A DNA stretch of 64,000 nucleotides from Vanessa cardui (GCF_905220365.1 NC_061154.1:2666001-2730000), one strand, 5' to 3'; counted from the stretch's first letter, positions 36,655 to 50,005 are shown. Numbers and translations: made by a program. The notes: a model not told the origin generated them from the sequence alone.

Positions 36655-36800
36655 TCTGGCTTGGTGGCCAGCTCAAAAGCTATCTGCCACCAAACAGCTT
36701 TTCTTTTCCTTATTTCGTATGCAACGGATGTATATGGGCGGTGGTAATCATTTACCATCAGGTAGTCTATTTGCCTTTTGACCTACCTGTATCATAAAAC
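36655..36800 (+). repeat. 3' part of a repeat A/B-type element
   Basis: It ends 'atgggcggtggtaatcattt', 'accatcaggtagtctatttg' and 'acctacctgtatcataaaac', the common 3' segment shared by repeats A and B. Confidence 0.6.
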
Positions 36801-38814
36801 ACATGTATTTATTAAAAATTCTGAAATTACCTTATATATCTATAATTTTCTGTCTTTTTTATGAATACGGGTAATTAATTATAAATAAATTCACTGATAT
36901 TAATTTGTTCCGACTTTCGACGGTATTATTTTGGTATTTTTTTCAATTAAGTTTTGTTATGTTAGTCGTTAACTTAACAGCATTTTATTGTTACACCATT
37001 GACCTCATTTCTGTTGCGCATGTAACTAATTGCAGTGTGTAGCGACTTTTATATCTTCGTGAATATGATATAGCAAAGCTTTTATTCATTCTATCAACGC
37101 AAAACAGAGATAACGTTGAGCGAGACCATTCACTCAATAATTCTTTCTGATTCTGGTTTGTAGGGTAAGTGAGCGCCGGTGCTATAATATTTTTCCTCAG
37201 TTGAAGCGAGTTGATGATAATTAACATTTTCACATTTAAAAATTACGTCCGATATATATTTGTATATCGCATCCTCCATACGTTCGGGCTCAGATCGCTC
37301 TTCTTCCATTACTTAATTTTTAAAAATAAGACCGTTAACGGATTTTACAATATTTTATTTTTACAGAACAAATCGATATTAACAAACGAATGCTTGACAG
37401 CTACCCAGAATGCAGTGTTGTCGTTTTGCAAAATCGATTTCATACCAGTGTCAACTTCAAAAATTTATTAACTAGTAACATCAAGGAATAGTTCTCGATC
37501 GTATCGATGGCGTTGCTCATTCTTCGACATGTATATTACTTTATTTGTGTTTTTAACAAACTTTTGCCCTTATTATAGACACTAGTGGGCCGCTCGCGAA
37601 TTTTCGGGTTTATACGAAATATTTTTTCTAGGGATTTCGGAACCTATGACATATTTTCGTTTGATTTCATTTCATTGTATACTGGAAGTTACTACATTTG
37701 GCGGCAAAATTATGAAAACTTTTTGATAATATTTTAAATTTTAGATAAATATTATACATAAGTGAGGTAGAATAGAATTTGGTCGATATCATTTTTATTT
37801 TCAATACAGTTGTAGTACTCCTGTCTAGACGACCGACGACGAAAATTAATTATTTGCTAAATTACAACTATTTAGTAAATTGTAATCAACAATACTTTTT
37901 TAATTTTTTACACATCTACGGCTGAAGCTTTTCAATATGAGACCATAACTAATTTTTTAATTGTCGTTCCAAAATCACTGGAGAAAAAATCGGCTTACGA
38001 TATTAATATATCAGATGTATATTACTTAGACACTGGTGTTCAAACTCAACTTATCCAAACTCAATTAAACAAAAAAATTGCTTTAAAACTAGTTTAACCT
38101 TGAAATTATAGTTAGTAAGTGAATAAAAAAAAAACAAAAGAAGATCACAGAACATTCGATTTTACACATTACTTTTTTTCTTTTGAATATTGTAAACAAA
38201 AGGTTTTATATGTGGCAAAATAATGTTAATTAAAATTAAATAAATTGAGATGTTTATATAATATAGATATAATTCAAATAAAAATCGCAGGCGCGAACAT
38301 CAGATAATTATAATTGAGATTCAATTGTTTTATAGCGTTTGATATTTGTATTCAGAACCCTTATCAATTCAACGTAACTATTGGTACAAGTTTCGACTAA
38401 TACATTGTGACACGAAATATACATAATAATTGTTAGTCCTAATGATGTTTAAACTAGATTTGTGTGACTAGAGTCCATATTAGGTATTTCAGAGTCCTTT
38501 TATTGATAAATCTGATATTATAATGGTGTTAATATATTTGATAATAACACTATTAATTACTTCTGTATTACAATTTCAGTTTATGTGCGTTTCTGGATTA
38601 ATATAATTTATTATTAATAATATAATATGTGTAATATAATAAAATAATTGTTTAAACAGAAAGAAAAGCTGGATCAATTTTTATAATTCACGTTAGAAAG
38701 GTAGATCCGCTGGTAGGCTATCGTAGTCAACTATATAGTTTTCAATTGTTTTGCCGTAAGCATAGTCAATGCAACAACTCTAAGTAACTTTTATGTTGTC
38801 AATGCGTTTACATT
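36801..38814. other. AT-rich non-coding stretch, no feature seen
   Basis: No repeat or exon recognised, apart from a possible short repeat head 'ctagtgggccgctcgcgaat' near 37583-37605. Confidence 0.45.
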
Positions 38815-38975
38815 AGGGATTTGGGTGGTAGTCACGGTAGCATACGAAAGCGATCCCCTGGCGCCCACCAAAAAGACGGAGAGGGTAACATACAGACCCC
38901 ATCACGAGGGGAAGCGTTTTTCTGGCGAGAAAAAGGGGTTTGGTGGTACCCAGATAGTTCCACAACAAGTAAATA
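38815..38975. other. GC-rich block of unknown nature
   Basis: A sharply bounded GC-richer segment containing 'gatcccctggcgcccaccaa', 'catcacgaggggaagcgttt' and 'gtttggtggtacccagatag'. Open frames run through it on both strands and neither is recognised. I suspect a repeat fragment rather than a host exon, since there are no convincing splice sites at the edges. Confidence 0.35.
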
Positions 38976-39279
38976 ACTATACATTGGTATATACTGTTGT
39001 TTTTTATGCACATCTAAATAGTTTTAATTAAGTTGAATCAGCCTCAATAGTACTGTGATCGTTCCGATTTTAAACGGTTTCGTTTTACGCGAACATTGAT
39101 TGTTTTCAAGCGACAGGAATTGTTGCATGAATATTCGTGTACATCTGAATTGAAAATTTGGTTGATTTTATAATGTGTTTATTTAACTGCGCCTTTCGAA
39201 TATTTTGAATACTCGTGATATTTGTGATTATATGCGTTGAAAAGTATCACCGATAACGTTATACTAGTAAATGGCAATA

Positions 39280-39395
39280 TTGTTGTGTTCCGGTTTGAAG
39301 AGTGTGTTAACGTCTTAGTCAAAAGTAGGGCATTGTCTATGGTCGATGGTTCCTTCTTCCGTCCATCTATGCTGTTCTATCTGTGTGGTATAAAA
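39280..39395 (+). repeat. Repeat A, deleted copy
   Basis: It contains 'ttgtgttccggtttgaagag' followed by 'gggcattgtctatggtcgat' and 'gtgtggtataaaat'. The middle of the family consensus is missing. Confidence 0.6.
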
Positions 39396-40178
39396 TAAAT
39401 TTAATTTTCAGTCGAATAATTCCAAAGAAAGCAAATTATTCACCAGAAGCTTAGATATGTATTTATTTTTAACAAGTGGGTTTCAAACGAAACTTCGCGT
39501 TTATTCAAAGGAATTGGGGTTAGTCAATGTAATTTTTTTTTTTTGTTATTACTTTTTTTTTATACAGGCGTAGTACCGATCTCTAACCGTCCAGTAACTT
39601 TTTTCTGCTATCTAATATTAAATCTTTTTTAAATCACAATAAATTTGTGAATAGCAATCAAGAGACCTCTTTCTTCTTCTGCACATCTATGCCAAAATTC
39701 TTTAAGATGTAACCAAATTCTATGTGCAGCGACCGTCCTTCAACCACTGAGACAAAAATGGGCTTACGCTAATAAGGTTAAGATTTACTATTATATTCAT
39801 ATAGCATAGCTGATACGGTACGAGTAGCATACTAAGATATATTTCCCTATTATCACCAATGCGAGAATTTTGAGAATGGTATCATTTTGATTATAAAAAT
39901 TCATGTTTTCCCATGTTTCAATGGTCCAACAATGCCACTGCACTGCCATTCTTAGATAAACACAAAGGTGGCGTATATGTTGCGAGCTGACCTAAATTAT
40001 CCAGAATAGTCTTTGTTGACGTTTTAAAAATAGAACTGACGCAATAAAAATCTGCAGCGTGAAAAAAAGCAAGTAAATAATCTAACTCCTCTTTTAAACT
40101 TTTGGTTAATTTAGGTTAGATACACGATGATATGACATGACATTGCATTCACGCCTTAAGCTTTTTATACTGATCAAA
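39396..40178. other. Non-coding stretch, no feature seen
   Basis: Poly(T) near 39534-39560; no other feature recognised. Confidence 0.4.
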
Positions 40179-40362
40179 ATAATTTGTGTTCATAATTCAT
40201 TTCGTGCTCGGCGGTGGTGGAAACATCGCGAGGAAACCTGCATGTGTCTAATTTCATTGAGATTCTGCAACGTGTGTTTTCACCGTACTGGAACAGCGCG
40301 GTGGAATATGTTCCAAACCTTCTCCTGGAAAATTACTGGCTGTTGTTATTGTTGTTGTTGAG
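40179..40362 (+). mobile_element. Metulj-type SINE, 5'-truncated, (GTT) tail
   Basis: It begins in the middle of the SINE ('aatttgtgttcataattcat'), keeps 'tttcgtgctcggcggtggtg' and 'ggtggaatatgttccaaacc', and ends 'ctggctgttgttattgttgt'. This tail groups it with the copy at 5872-6174. Confidence 0.88.
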
Positions 40363-42970
40363 CATAAGATATAATGAATCTTTCTGATACAAGTGAATCC
40401 TCATATACAACAAAGTAATTTAACAAATTTTCTTCTGTACATGCCATAGCCATAAATATTCCTCGACTGAACAAAAGCTTTGTTTTCCGAAAAGAATATT
40501 TTCAGCGAAGTTTTACTACGTTATGTTATACTGTCAAACTTTTACGTCACTACCTGAACAGACCAACATGAACAGAAATAAAACACGTAAAAATTCGGTA
40601 GTGTATACCAGGATTAAATCAATCTATTTTGGGATAAGACCTTTCCATCCTCTTCGATATTTTATTGTATGTACTATTGAGAAATATAAAAGACGAATAA
40701 AAAGGAAGGAAGAAAGACTTTGCTATAGGAAATAATATTTTTGAATTAATTTATTCAATGAAGCATTGAAAAACTGCCACCAGTTCAGAAAAAAAATACA
40801 TTTAAAGAATCAGAGGGATGTTATTGGTTTAAAAACCAATTATGACATAAATGTCAACTTTTGTAATTACGTACAATATTCAATAGAACAGAGGGATGAC
40901 ATGAAATATTTCCTATATTTCATTCAAAAGTCACGTTATCATGGCTGACCTTACCTTACTTTTAACATAAAAAATAGGTAGCCTATATAAACAACCCTGC
41001 TAAAGATTTCCGGGCTCTACGTGATTTTTCCTTGTACCAAATACATAGTATGTTACATTATATTGCATATTAAATTATATTCAATAGTTATTCCACAATA
41101 AAAAAAACATCACATCAATAACAAAAAAAAAAAATTTAGTGTACACGAAATTGCCGGAAACTCTGAAAACATTTTACGCTAGCCTGTTCAGTTCTACTAA
41201 ATAAAAGCATTCGTGATTCTAGTTAAAGGCGTATTGAGATCGATAAAAAATTCGGAATTCGATAACCGTTGTCGTTCTGAATTCAAATACAATTCTCGTT
41301 ATCGAGCCGCGTCAAAAAAATCTGTTTTTCAATCGAGAATTCTCGGTTGTTCATCTAAAACTTTTTAACAGATCGTCGTTACCCATAGTTAGAACACAAA
41401 TGCGGAATGAAAACTGTACGCTCACGATAGCTAGGCATTAAACTAAGAATTTAGTTTCGAATATATTCTTTATTCAAGCAGATATGTCATATATTCAAGA
41501 AAAACTAGTAAGAACTTTTTCTCGCATGGAATATGTCGCGTGTAAAACTTTAAACTTTATACGATCTTCACGTCTTTTTATCATTTACATATTATTGTAT
41601 AGCACATTATAAGTACTACATGAGTTTATTTATTCGATTTTTAAATGCCTCAACAGAATTTGATGCTACAATATATATCATTCGAATCTTTTCATCGTCT
41701 CAGTGATATTGGCTACTACTTGGTTACTTTTAATTTACGCTTACGCGTGAATGAATGAAGATAGGATGGCTTAATTTTCAGATTTTTGGCAGGAAAGTCT
41801 TGTTTTATTTCACAGATATATCGATTATTAGTAATGACTTTTAAAACTGACATTTATATCGGCACATACACGTCATGCACAAATCCTATAATTTTGTCTT
41901 CACAATAAATTCCCAATGCATTTTTAGTAAGACAATAAACATCAGTACGACTTTGAACAAGAATTTCTTTTAAAGCGCTGTATAGAAAATTATTTGCTCC
42001 ACCTTTCATTTTTCTTTTTTATTCTTTTTGCTATATACTGATGAACTCTTTCTAAACGAACCACTGAACTCCGAATCACATCAAAAATAAAAACAAAAAT
42101 GGTTATGTATTGTATTTATAAGAATCTAAAAAACATAAACGTTGTTTTAGGAACAAATAAAAGCGAAGTCGTCAAGATTAAATTAGCGATTTTTTAAATC
42201 ATTAGGCGGCCAGTGTCGGCTTATATAATATTTGAGTGACATAATTATCTGTGACTGTGATTTTTTGAAATCGAATAGAATACAAATTTAGATAGGAATG
42301 AAATGAGTAAAAAGTCCAACGGACATAAGGAAAAGTTAAAAATGAGACAAAAAGACAAGGCGAGACTTTTTATCTAACGGTGCGGACCGGATTGGATGAG
42401 GCGTGGGACAGAGGTGGGAAGAGTTAGGTGGCTGGCTACTGAAGCGAATACTGCAGTTAAATTGAGAAAAGTGATTTTATATCATAGATGAATTAGATTA
42501 GAATTTCATTTTAATTACTTTCGTTTGTATCTTTGTGCCCTTGAAATATTTTCGAGCCTCTTGTTCGTTTAGGCTATTAGTCATTTGTTTCGTTTTTGTA
42601 CCGCCTGGCCTAAGTGCCTATATAGAATGTAAGTTTTATTCTTCCAAATGACTTCCGTATTTTTTTTTATTCCATTAGTGAAAAGAAAAAGTCTTGATTG
42701 TAAGTTATCTAACTTACGTGTATCTACACGCTTATTTATTAGAACTAAGAATGAACAAATACGATCTTAATGCTATAAGCAATATTTAATATCAGTAAGA
42801 AATAGGAATAGCGCACTTGCAACAGAAGCAAAACTTAATACATACTCTCATACGTGCTTTCGAAATATTGATAACTTTATTGGAATTGATAATTAAAACT
42901 TTTACAATGTTAAAGACTTTAAACGCATATTAACGTTTAAAATTTCCCATGCAACACATCATAATACTGA
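40363..42970. other. Non-coding stretch, no feature seen
   Basis: About 2.6 kb without a recognised family. A short GC-richer patch at about 42375-42455 ('gtgcggaccggattggatga') is unexplained. Confidence 0.45.
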
Positions 42971-43255
42971 GGAGAGATGGCATCTTAACCGATGATTTTG
43001 GGTTCAAACCCAAGCACCACTATGTATATATGTGCTTAATTTGTGTTTATAATTCATATCGTGCTCGGCGGTGAAGGAAAACATCGTAAAGAAACCTGCA
43101 TGTGTCTTATTTCATCGAAATTCAGCCACATGTTCATTCCACCAACATGCATTGGAACAGCGTGGTGGATATGTACCAAAACCTCTCCTTAATGGAAGAG
43201 GAGGCCTTAGCCCAGCAGTAGGAAATTTACCAGGCTGTTACTTTACTTAATATAT
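42971..43255 (+). mobile_element. Metulj-type SINE with deleted head
   Basis: The head reads 'gaggagagatggcatcttaa', so the A-box region 'cccagtggttagaacgcgtg' has been deleted while the rest is intact to 'ccaggctgttactttactta'. Loss of that promoter half should make it transcriptionally inert (inference). Confidence 0.88.
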
Positions 43256-43582
43256 CATAAGTATTAGGATAATAATATTCTCTCAATACAGACTTGGACT
43301 CCTAAGTAATATTCTTGACAATACCACATAATGTGACCAAATTAATTGTCCTATAATAAAATAGCTCAGTCAAAAAACCCAGAATATCAGATGAGTTTTC
43401 AAACCACGAGGAATTAACTTGATTTGAGAATTTAATTCTAGCCGGTCACTTTAGATTTAGCTTAACGAGCAAAATCGGAACCGCAGTAATCCCATTCAGC
43501 TCAATAACGGCTCATTTTTCTGAATCTGGATATTATACAAATCTTTTCAATATTTTTAAAATTAGGACATATATTATATGAC

Positions 43583-44246
43583 TAGCGGCCCGCCCCGGCT
43601 TCGCACATGTCCATTACGATGACACCCTATTTTTTTAATTTCTATTAAAAAGAAGTGTGCTGAAATGTGCCCAGTATGTGCTATAATGTGCAGCTTGAAA
43701 AAAAATTTACTCAAAAAAATTCAATTTTGTTTTTTCTTTGTGATATTGTAAAAAATACCTATCTTTTCAATATTTGCACATGGCAGCACATATCGAGCAC
43801 ATTACGGCACAATTTTAATAAATTCGATAAAGTAAAGTAGCGGTGCTAACAGGACTTGAAAAAAGGACCTTCTCAAAAAGAAGGATTTTTTTGAGGATTT
43901 TTTTTAAGCGGCACAACATAGCACATACTGAGCAAATTTCAGCACAAGTTTTTTTTAATAGAAATTCATAAATTCCCGTGTCATCTTAATGGACATGCTT
44001 CGAACGGATGCAATGCTAAATATACTACAGAATCTCTTACAAAGTTTACAACTTTTTTTGTCATATTTTTTTTAAATTTATATCACATTAGAAACCTCTC
44101 AAATTATCATTATTCTCTCCTATATCGAGCATGTGTTGAATCAATCTGTTTATAAAAAAATGCATCCAAATCTGTTGTTCACTTTAAAAGATCTAAGCAT
44201 ACATAGGGACACTCAGCGGTAAGCTACTTTGCTATATACTATGTAG
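43583..44246 (+). repeat. Repeat D copy interrupted by a MITE
   Basis: The 5' part 'gcggcccgccccggcttcgc' ends at 43606. The sequence resumes at 43997 with 'gcttcgaacggatgcaatgc' and 'taaatatactacagaatctc', ending 'tatatactatgtagtggtga'. Removing 43607-44005 restores a normal repeat D. Confidence 0.85.
43607..43996. mobile_element. 390-bp MITE with long TIRs and 9-bp target duplication
   Basis: The ends are 'atgtccattacgatgacac' and 'gtgtcatcttaatggacat', one mismatch over 19 bases. Imperfect similarity continues for about 85 bp, including 'aatttctattaaaaa' and 'gtgctgaaatgtgc'. The flanks 'gcttcgcac' (43598-43606) and 'gcttcgaac' (43997-44005) form a 9-bp target duplication with one difference. 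The subterminal regions are rich in GTGC/GCAC words, such as transposases often bind. A hAT- or MULE-type origin is possible; no transposase is present. Confidence 0.88.
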
Positions 44247-45484
44247 TGGTGATAAGGACAATTATGGTAAAGATACGATATTTTTAACTCAGCACAACTG
44301 AATACAAATATGATTGTCCTTTGTGCCAGTAATTACGCTGACCCATGCAAGGGAAACCTGACTTTGACCAAGGCCTAAAAACAGACGATCCAGGGACAGA
44401 AATTGACAATATATATTAAAGTATAACATTGTCTAAGCAAAGAGTTCGTCATCTAAAATTACGTAACCTGAACGAACCATTCATTTGTTGGTTAGCACAA
44501 GGTTCTAAGTCACAAATTAGCCCTTTACACTGAAGTGAATTATAGGTTACAGGTAACATATATCGTGGATTTCCAAAGCGCTATTATTTATTGTACCACC
44601 TGTATAAGGTATATGGTTATTCTGCACGGTATTGGACGGCATCCAAGAGGTATTCAGGTCGTAAATATTAATAATGTTTTTACATTTAGCCGGATATCAT
44701 TTATGTTAAATTTTACACGGGTTGACCAACGATGTAAGTAGTAATTGATTTATAGTATTACATTAATCATATCACTATTACAGTAAAGGGTTACGTTGCA
44801 GAATTAACATAACATCACAGCGTGGTGATATCTTTCAATACAAAGATTCACAGTATTTAGAAATAATAATAACAATAGTTCGTAAGTATAGCTCCAAGTC
44901 CAATTGGGGACTCTTCCGCTATTTCAACGTCAAGCAATATTGCTTAATATTGTTATTTTTCGATTTGTAGGGTAAGGTATTAACAGGCTCAAGAGATTTT
45001 ACCATTACTGTCCATTTGTTCATCCGTAATTTTTTCTGTTAAGATAGGGAGGGGAATATATGGGAATCAGGACTCAATAAGAAACCAGCGTTACCTCTCC
45101 GTATTTTCAGAGAGCGCCTCCAAATCGCTTTCGAATGCCACCATGAGGGTGTATTTACCACCTTCACCACATGATAAATGATAACATGATCTAAAATAAT
45201 AAATATAAATTATATATCATAATTTAAATTAAAAAGAAATGGGGCAAAGCAAATAGCATAAAAATATTGAATTATTAATTCTAAAATGACTTACTGCATT
45301 CTTGAACATTTCATTTTTACTAAAATACAAATGAGATTATTCCGTGAGAGTGAACTCGAACCTCACTATAGAACAAAAGTGAAATCAAAAATGACATATC
45401 ACTGTGAGCTACTTAGCTATTGTAAACATTTCACAAGTGAGATATGAGATGATTTTACAGAATGATTTCTGCCTCGCACAATAC
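44247..45484. other. Non-coding stretch, no feature seen
   Basis: No repeat or exon recognised. Confidence 0.4.
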
Positions 45485-45690
45485 CACTTTATGGAACTAG
45501 CTTTCAACGGCAGTTTTTTCCCAACCGAGACGACATGGGAGCCTTCAAGAAAAGAGCGTACTGCTTCCTCAAAGGCAACGCACAAGGACAACGCACCTGC
45601 TAGCCTGGTGCTGCAGATATCCATGGGCGGTGGAAGTCACTTTCCATCAGGTGAGCCTCGTGCTAGTTTGGCAGCTATCACATAAAAAAC
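45485..45690 (+). repeat. Repeat B, LINE-derived 3' segment
   Basis: It contains 'ttcaagaaaagagcgtactg', 'gacaacgcacctgctagcct', 'gcagatatccatgggcggtg', 'cactttccatcaggtgagcc' and 'gctatcacataaaaaa'. The first part resembles the end of a LINE polymerase reading frame, the rest its 3' tail. The frame is open but short and is not a host gene. Confidence 0.65.
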
Positions 45691-46009
45691 TTGTTGTGTA
45701 TAAACGATTACAAAACGGCGTTGATATAATCGTTTCTCATTCAAAAAATGGGATTATATTATATTTTAATCAGTCAACCAAGCCCTTAATACATAGAACG
45801 CTCTATCTTATCGATTTGGGTAGACTAATAAATTTTCACCGGCGTATTTTGTTGTAATGAATATCGTACCCCAGGGCGTACTCCGGTATCGTTTGGTTTT
45901 AGTTTTCGATTAAATTTACCTCGCATCATACGATAAATACGTGAATCGTTATAAATTTCACTTTAACTCGGCGTATGATTTATAAATATCACAATAATAT
46001 TATAAATGC

Positions 46010-46085
46010 TAAAGTTTGTGAGGATGTATGTATGTTTGTTAATTTTTCAGGAAAAAATTACTTGATGCATGAAGTTTAACGGTAA
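46010..46085 (+). repeat. Short LINE/SINE tail fragment
   Basis: It contains 'aaatgctaaagtttgtgagg' and 'atgtatgtatgtttgttaat', a common lepidopteran repeat motif; truncated. Confidence 0.45.
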
Positions 46086-46239
46086 TATAGATTATAAATT
46101 ATAATAATACATAGACTGCAAGTTATAATGATTTTACGTTATTTGATGAAAATATAACGATACATATTGAGAGATATCGATCAATTTAGCCCTCTATATG
46201 AATTTAAATGAATATTTTCAAAGATATTACAGATTATGA

Positions 46240-46318
46240 CGAAAAAGTTGTAAACGTTTTAAACATTCTGTAGTATATTGAGTATCAGCATTGCACCCGT
46301 GCGAAGTCGAGGTTTGCA
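46240..46318 (-). repeat. 5' fragment of repeat D
   Basis: The minus strand reads 'aaacctcgacttcgcacggg', then 'tgcaatgctgatactcaata' and 'tactacagaatg', the start of repeat D. Confidence 0.65.
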
Positions 46319-46387
46319 TCTCTATCATAAAGTTCGTGTTTGCATGTTCAAAGTGTAATAACCGATTGAAATAGTATATTATCGATT

Positions 46388-46706
46388 GTGAGCTGAGATG
46401 GCCCAGTGGTTAGAACGCGTGCACCTTAACCAATGATTGCGGGTTCAAACCTAGACAAGCACCACTATATATAATTATGTGCTTAATTTTTTATGATTCA
46501 TCTCGTTCTCGGCGGTGAAGGAAAACATTGTGAGAAAACCTGCATGTGTCTAATTACATCGAAATTCTGCCACATGTGCATTCCACCAAACCGCATTGGA
46601 ACAACGTGGTGGAATATGTTCCAAACCCTCTCCTTAACGGAAGAGGAGGCCTTATCTCAGCAGTGGGAAATGTACAGGCTGTTACTTTAGTTTACTTACT
46701 TTTAGT
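46388..46706 (+). mobile_element. Metulj-type SINE, full length
   Basis: Head 'gagctgagatggcccagtgg', middle 'tcggcggtgaaggaaaacat', end 'cagtgggaaatgtacaggct' and TTTAC tail. It is very close to the copy at 4647-4963, including the shared 'ggaggccttatctcagcagt' in place of the usual 'agcccagcag'. Short 'ttatcgat' words occur on both sides (46379 and 46718) and may be a target duplication. Confidence 0.92.
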
Positions 46707-47367
46707 GTCGATAAATTTTATCGATAAAAAAATCACATCCTATGAAACTATGAATCGTAAAAATTTCAAACAAGTGATAGTAATTGGAAAATTGGAAGTA
46801 ATCGATCTAGAACTGTTTTAATATTCAAATGATTCTTTGAACGGTCTGATTTGTCGAGGAAAACGTACATAGTGAAAAATCGCTGTCATTTTTTAATATA
46901 TTACATTATTCACTTTTGTAATGTATAAATTTTACAATGATATCACATTGTGATATAATTTAAACTAGATATTTCATTGGAATAATTAACGGTTTTAGTA
47001 ATTAACTTTAATAATAAATGAAAATTTGTAATCGGAGCTGACGAGAGATAACAATACAGTGAAAAGTATTTGTTGTTAAAATTAATATATATTCGCGATT
47101 TAAATAAATTTAATTTACTTTCATCCCATTCGACATTAAACCAATTATGATTTAATATTTATAAAATTCAAACTCGTCACTCTTAACTTTGAATCGAGTA
47201 AAATGTAAAATGCAAGTGTATATTGAACAATTTAATTATGTAAGTCTTTCTCTGAAACTGGCCTTATTTTTTCGTAATTTTTTATGTATATTTCTTCAAT
47301 CACCAATCCAAAAAAAAATCTATAACTATCGACACGTTCTTGTAAAAATAATAATAAGTATGAACGC

Positions 47368-47617
47368 AACTTGGTGGCAGGGCCTTGTGCAACCCGTCTG
47401 GGTAGGCACCACCCACTCATCAGTTATTCTACCACCAAATAACAGTACTCAGTATTGTTGTGTTCCGGTTTGAAGGATGAGTGAGCCAGTGTAACTACAT
47501 GCACTAGGGACATAGTTAATATTTCTTACAGCGTCATTGTCTATGGCTGATGGTAACCACTTACCATCAGGTGGCCCATATGCTCGTCCACCAAATTATA
47601 CCATAAAAGAAAAGAAA
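47368..47617 (+). mobile_element. Repeat A copy
   Basis: It runs from 'cttggtggcagggccttgtg' to 'aaattataccataaaagaaa' and lacks about 45 bp after 'gcactagggacatag'. Otherwise it is close to 27984-28278. Confidence 0.85.
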
Positions 47618-48654
47618 AAGACACAATAATAAACATATATTTAAATGAAAAGTAAAAGCCGTATTCACAGATAAGAATCAATCAGAAACCTATTTGAGTT
47701 TAAATGAACTGTATAACTAATAAAAATAGAAAGAAAATAACTTTAGAACGTTTTTATTTGAATCAGTGATTTAAATAGACTAAAGATAGCGGTCAATATC
47801 ATAAACGATAGATATACCGATCGAGTTCTTTATAAAAATCAGGTCATTGTTTACTTAGTCAATATCAAAAAGGTGTATTTCGATAAAAAATTTAAAGCCG
47901 GTAGACGAAATATTATCGAAAACTATGAAAGGTAAGAATAATTATTCAAAGCTCACCTGCATTCAACCGTTCGGGGCTATATTGGCTTAATTCCAAAAAC
48001 GGACTCACCGCATAGGTATTAAATACATAGTATAAAAAATTCAGCAGAAAAAAAATTAACGGACAATTTTTATTAATAACGTATTGATTTTAAAGCGCTT
48101 TAAGCGATACTTTTTAACAACACAATCGACATTCGAGTCTCAAATGATGTTGAAAACTCACTTACAATTAAATGATTTTCAGTTGCGAATATTTTTAAAA
48201 TATTATTTAAATTATACTCCTGACATTTCCTTAACGAGTTCTGCAGCGGATATATTCTTTATGAACAGTTGCGGTACAGATTTCTAGTAATTTTTACAAG
48301 TGTACTTTATTGAACTACGGAGATATCATGCCTTTCGTCGATAATATTGAATCAAGGCAATTCATAAATCCGCATCAAAATGCTCAGTGTGTTCAGCTAG
48401 AAAAAAGCGATTGTTCACGTCGGTCCATTGCCTAAAAGGGTACGCTCTCACGTCTGTTCGGGTGCTCCCCAGTACCAGACTCTTCCCTTTGACTGTATCT
48501 AATGCAGAGCGACTCGAATTATAGACAATCAAGTCTTTTCTGATCTACTTGATTGTTTTGATCTCCTTGACTATGTGTTGAGATGTTGGATCACTCTGCA
48601 ATGGTCTAAGGAATTGATCCCGGCTCCAATTCAATATATTCCAATCACTGTGCC
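47618..48654. other. Non-coding stretch, no feature seen
   Basis: No repeat or exon recognised; 48415-48500 is slightly GC-richer. Confidence 0.4.
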
Positions 48655-48780
48655 AACAGCTTTCGCCGACGTTTTTTCCGAAAAGCACCTGCAAGGCTTC
48701 CGATATTGCAGACGTCTGTAGTGTAGTCACTTTCTATCATGTGAATCTCCTGTCCTTTTGTCACCTATAACATAAAAGAA
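48655..48780 (+). repeat. Repeat B, diverged copy
   Basis: It contains 'aagcacctgcaaggcttccg', 'atattgcagacgtctgtagt' and 'tttgtcacctataacataaa', in the order expected of the family. Confidence 0.65.
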
Positions 48781-48978
48781 GAATTATTAAAAGATAGATG
48801 GCGAGTTTTATGTAATGAGTTAATATATATTTATTATACAGCATTTTTGTTTTCCAGTTCGAAGAATGAGATAGGCGGTTGAACTACAGAAACAGCGGAT
48901 ATAGCATCTAGCGTCAAGTTCGGTGGCGCATTGATGTTATGAGGAATATAATATATCTTACGGAAGCGACGTTTATAG

Positions 48979-49246
48979 TAAGTAAATTTTCCACTGCTGG
49001 GATAAGGTCTCCTCTTCCATTAAGGAGAGGGTTTGGAACATATTCCACCACGCTGTGGAATGTACATGTGGCAGAGTTTCGATGAAATTAGCCACATGCA
49101 GGTCCTTCCTCACGATATTTTTCTTTACCGCCGAGCACGAGCTGAATTATAATCACAATTAAGCAAGCAATTGTGCTTTCCTGGATTTGAACCCGCAATT
49201 ATTAGTTAAGATGCTCGCTTTCTAACCACTGGACCATCTCAGCTCT
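48979..49246 (-). mobile_element. Metulj-type SINE
   Basis: On the + strand: 'agtaagtaaattttccactg', 'attaaggagagggtttggaa', 'accgccgagcacgagctgaa' and 'ccactggaccatctcagctc'. The head is complete; the middle has small deletions. Confidence 0.9.
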
Positions 49247-49847
49247 TTTACTCTACTGTGAACACCTTTAATAAATTGGATCATTTGCTAAAGTATATAA
49301 ACCAAACAAATGATATAAAATAATGTTAATCTCTCTTTGTTTACAACGCTTATGTATTCACTATTCGATTAACTGAATTGAACGGGCAATCGACGAACTT
49401 TCGCACAGTAGCTGGCAATTTGATGATGGCTTTGGCAAAGTAGCGTCAGGGTACAGTGAGGTCCGTGTAAGCTGGATATAGGATATTACTCCAAAACAAT
49501 GTATAGAACCAATACAACGCCGCCGGGCCTTAGCTTAGCATCTCAATGCAACGTTTCAGATATTGCAGAGTGAATCAATAATCGAACACAAACGGACAAA
49601 GGTCTTTATTAGTTAATTGATATGAATAGCAATGATTAGTAGTTGCACGTTATTCAATAATAGGACTATTGTATTGCCATGAATAACAGCAATTAGAGCC
49701 AGAGGTGATATTAATTAATACGCATTACCTATTGTAGTTCAAAGTGTTTATCGAATTACAAGTAAAGTTATGGGTTAAGTTATACCTATATATTAATGAA
49801 ACACTTGAGCAAGCAAGAAACTCGGGCAGTTTTAATCATATAAGTGA

Positions 49848-50005
49848 TACCAAGAATTGTATCTTATATCAAATTACTGTTTTGTTCCATTTGCTGTCGA
49901 AACGCTTGGCCATTGGAGTAGTGGTGCAAAAAGCTTTATCTCAAGTATAACACCTCGCTTCATTGCCTCCACTGGTGACAGGAAAGCTGGTTCGTTTTTT
50001 GGATT
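49848..50005 (+). pseudogene. LINE C-terminal fragment, third copy
   Basis: It contains codons for FVPFAVETLGHWSSGAKSFI and ASTGDRKAGSFF, then breaks off. The same segment occurs at 21480-21602. Both ends are truncated, and the 3' side runs into a decayed repeat A. Confidence 0.75.
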
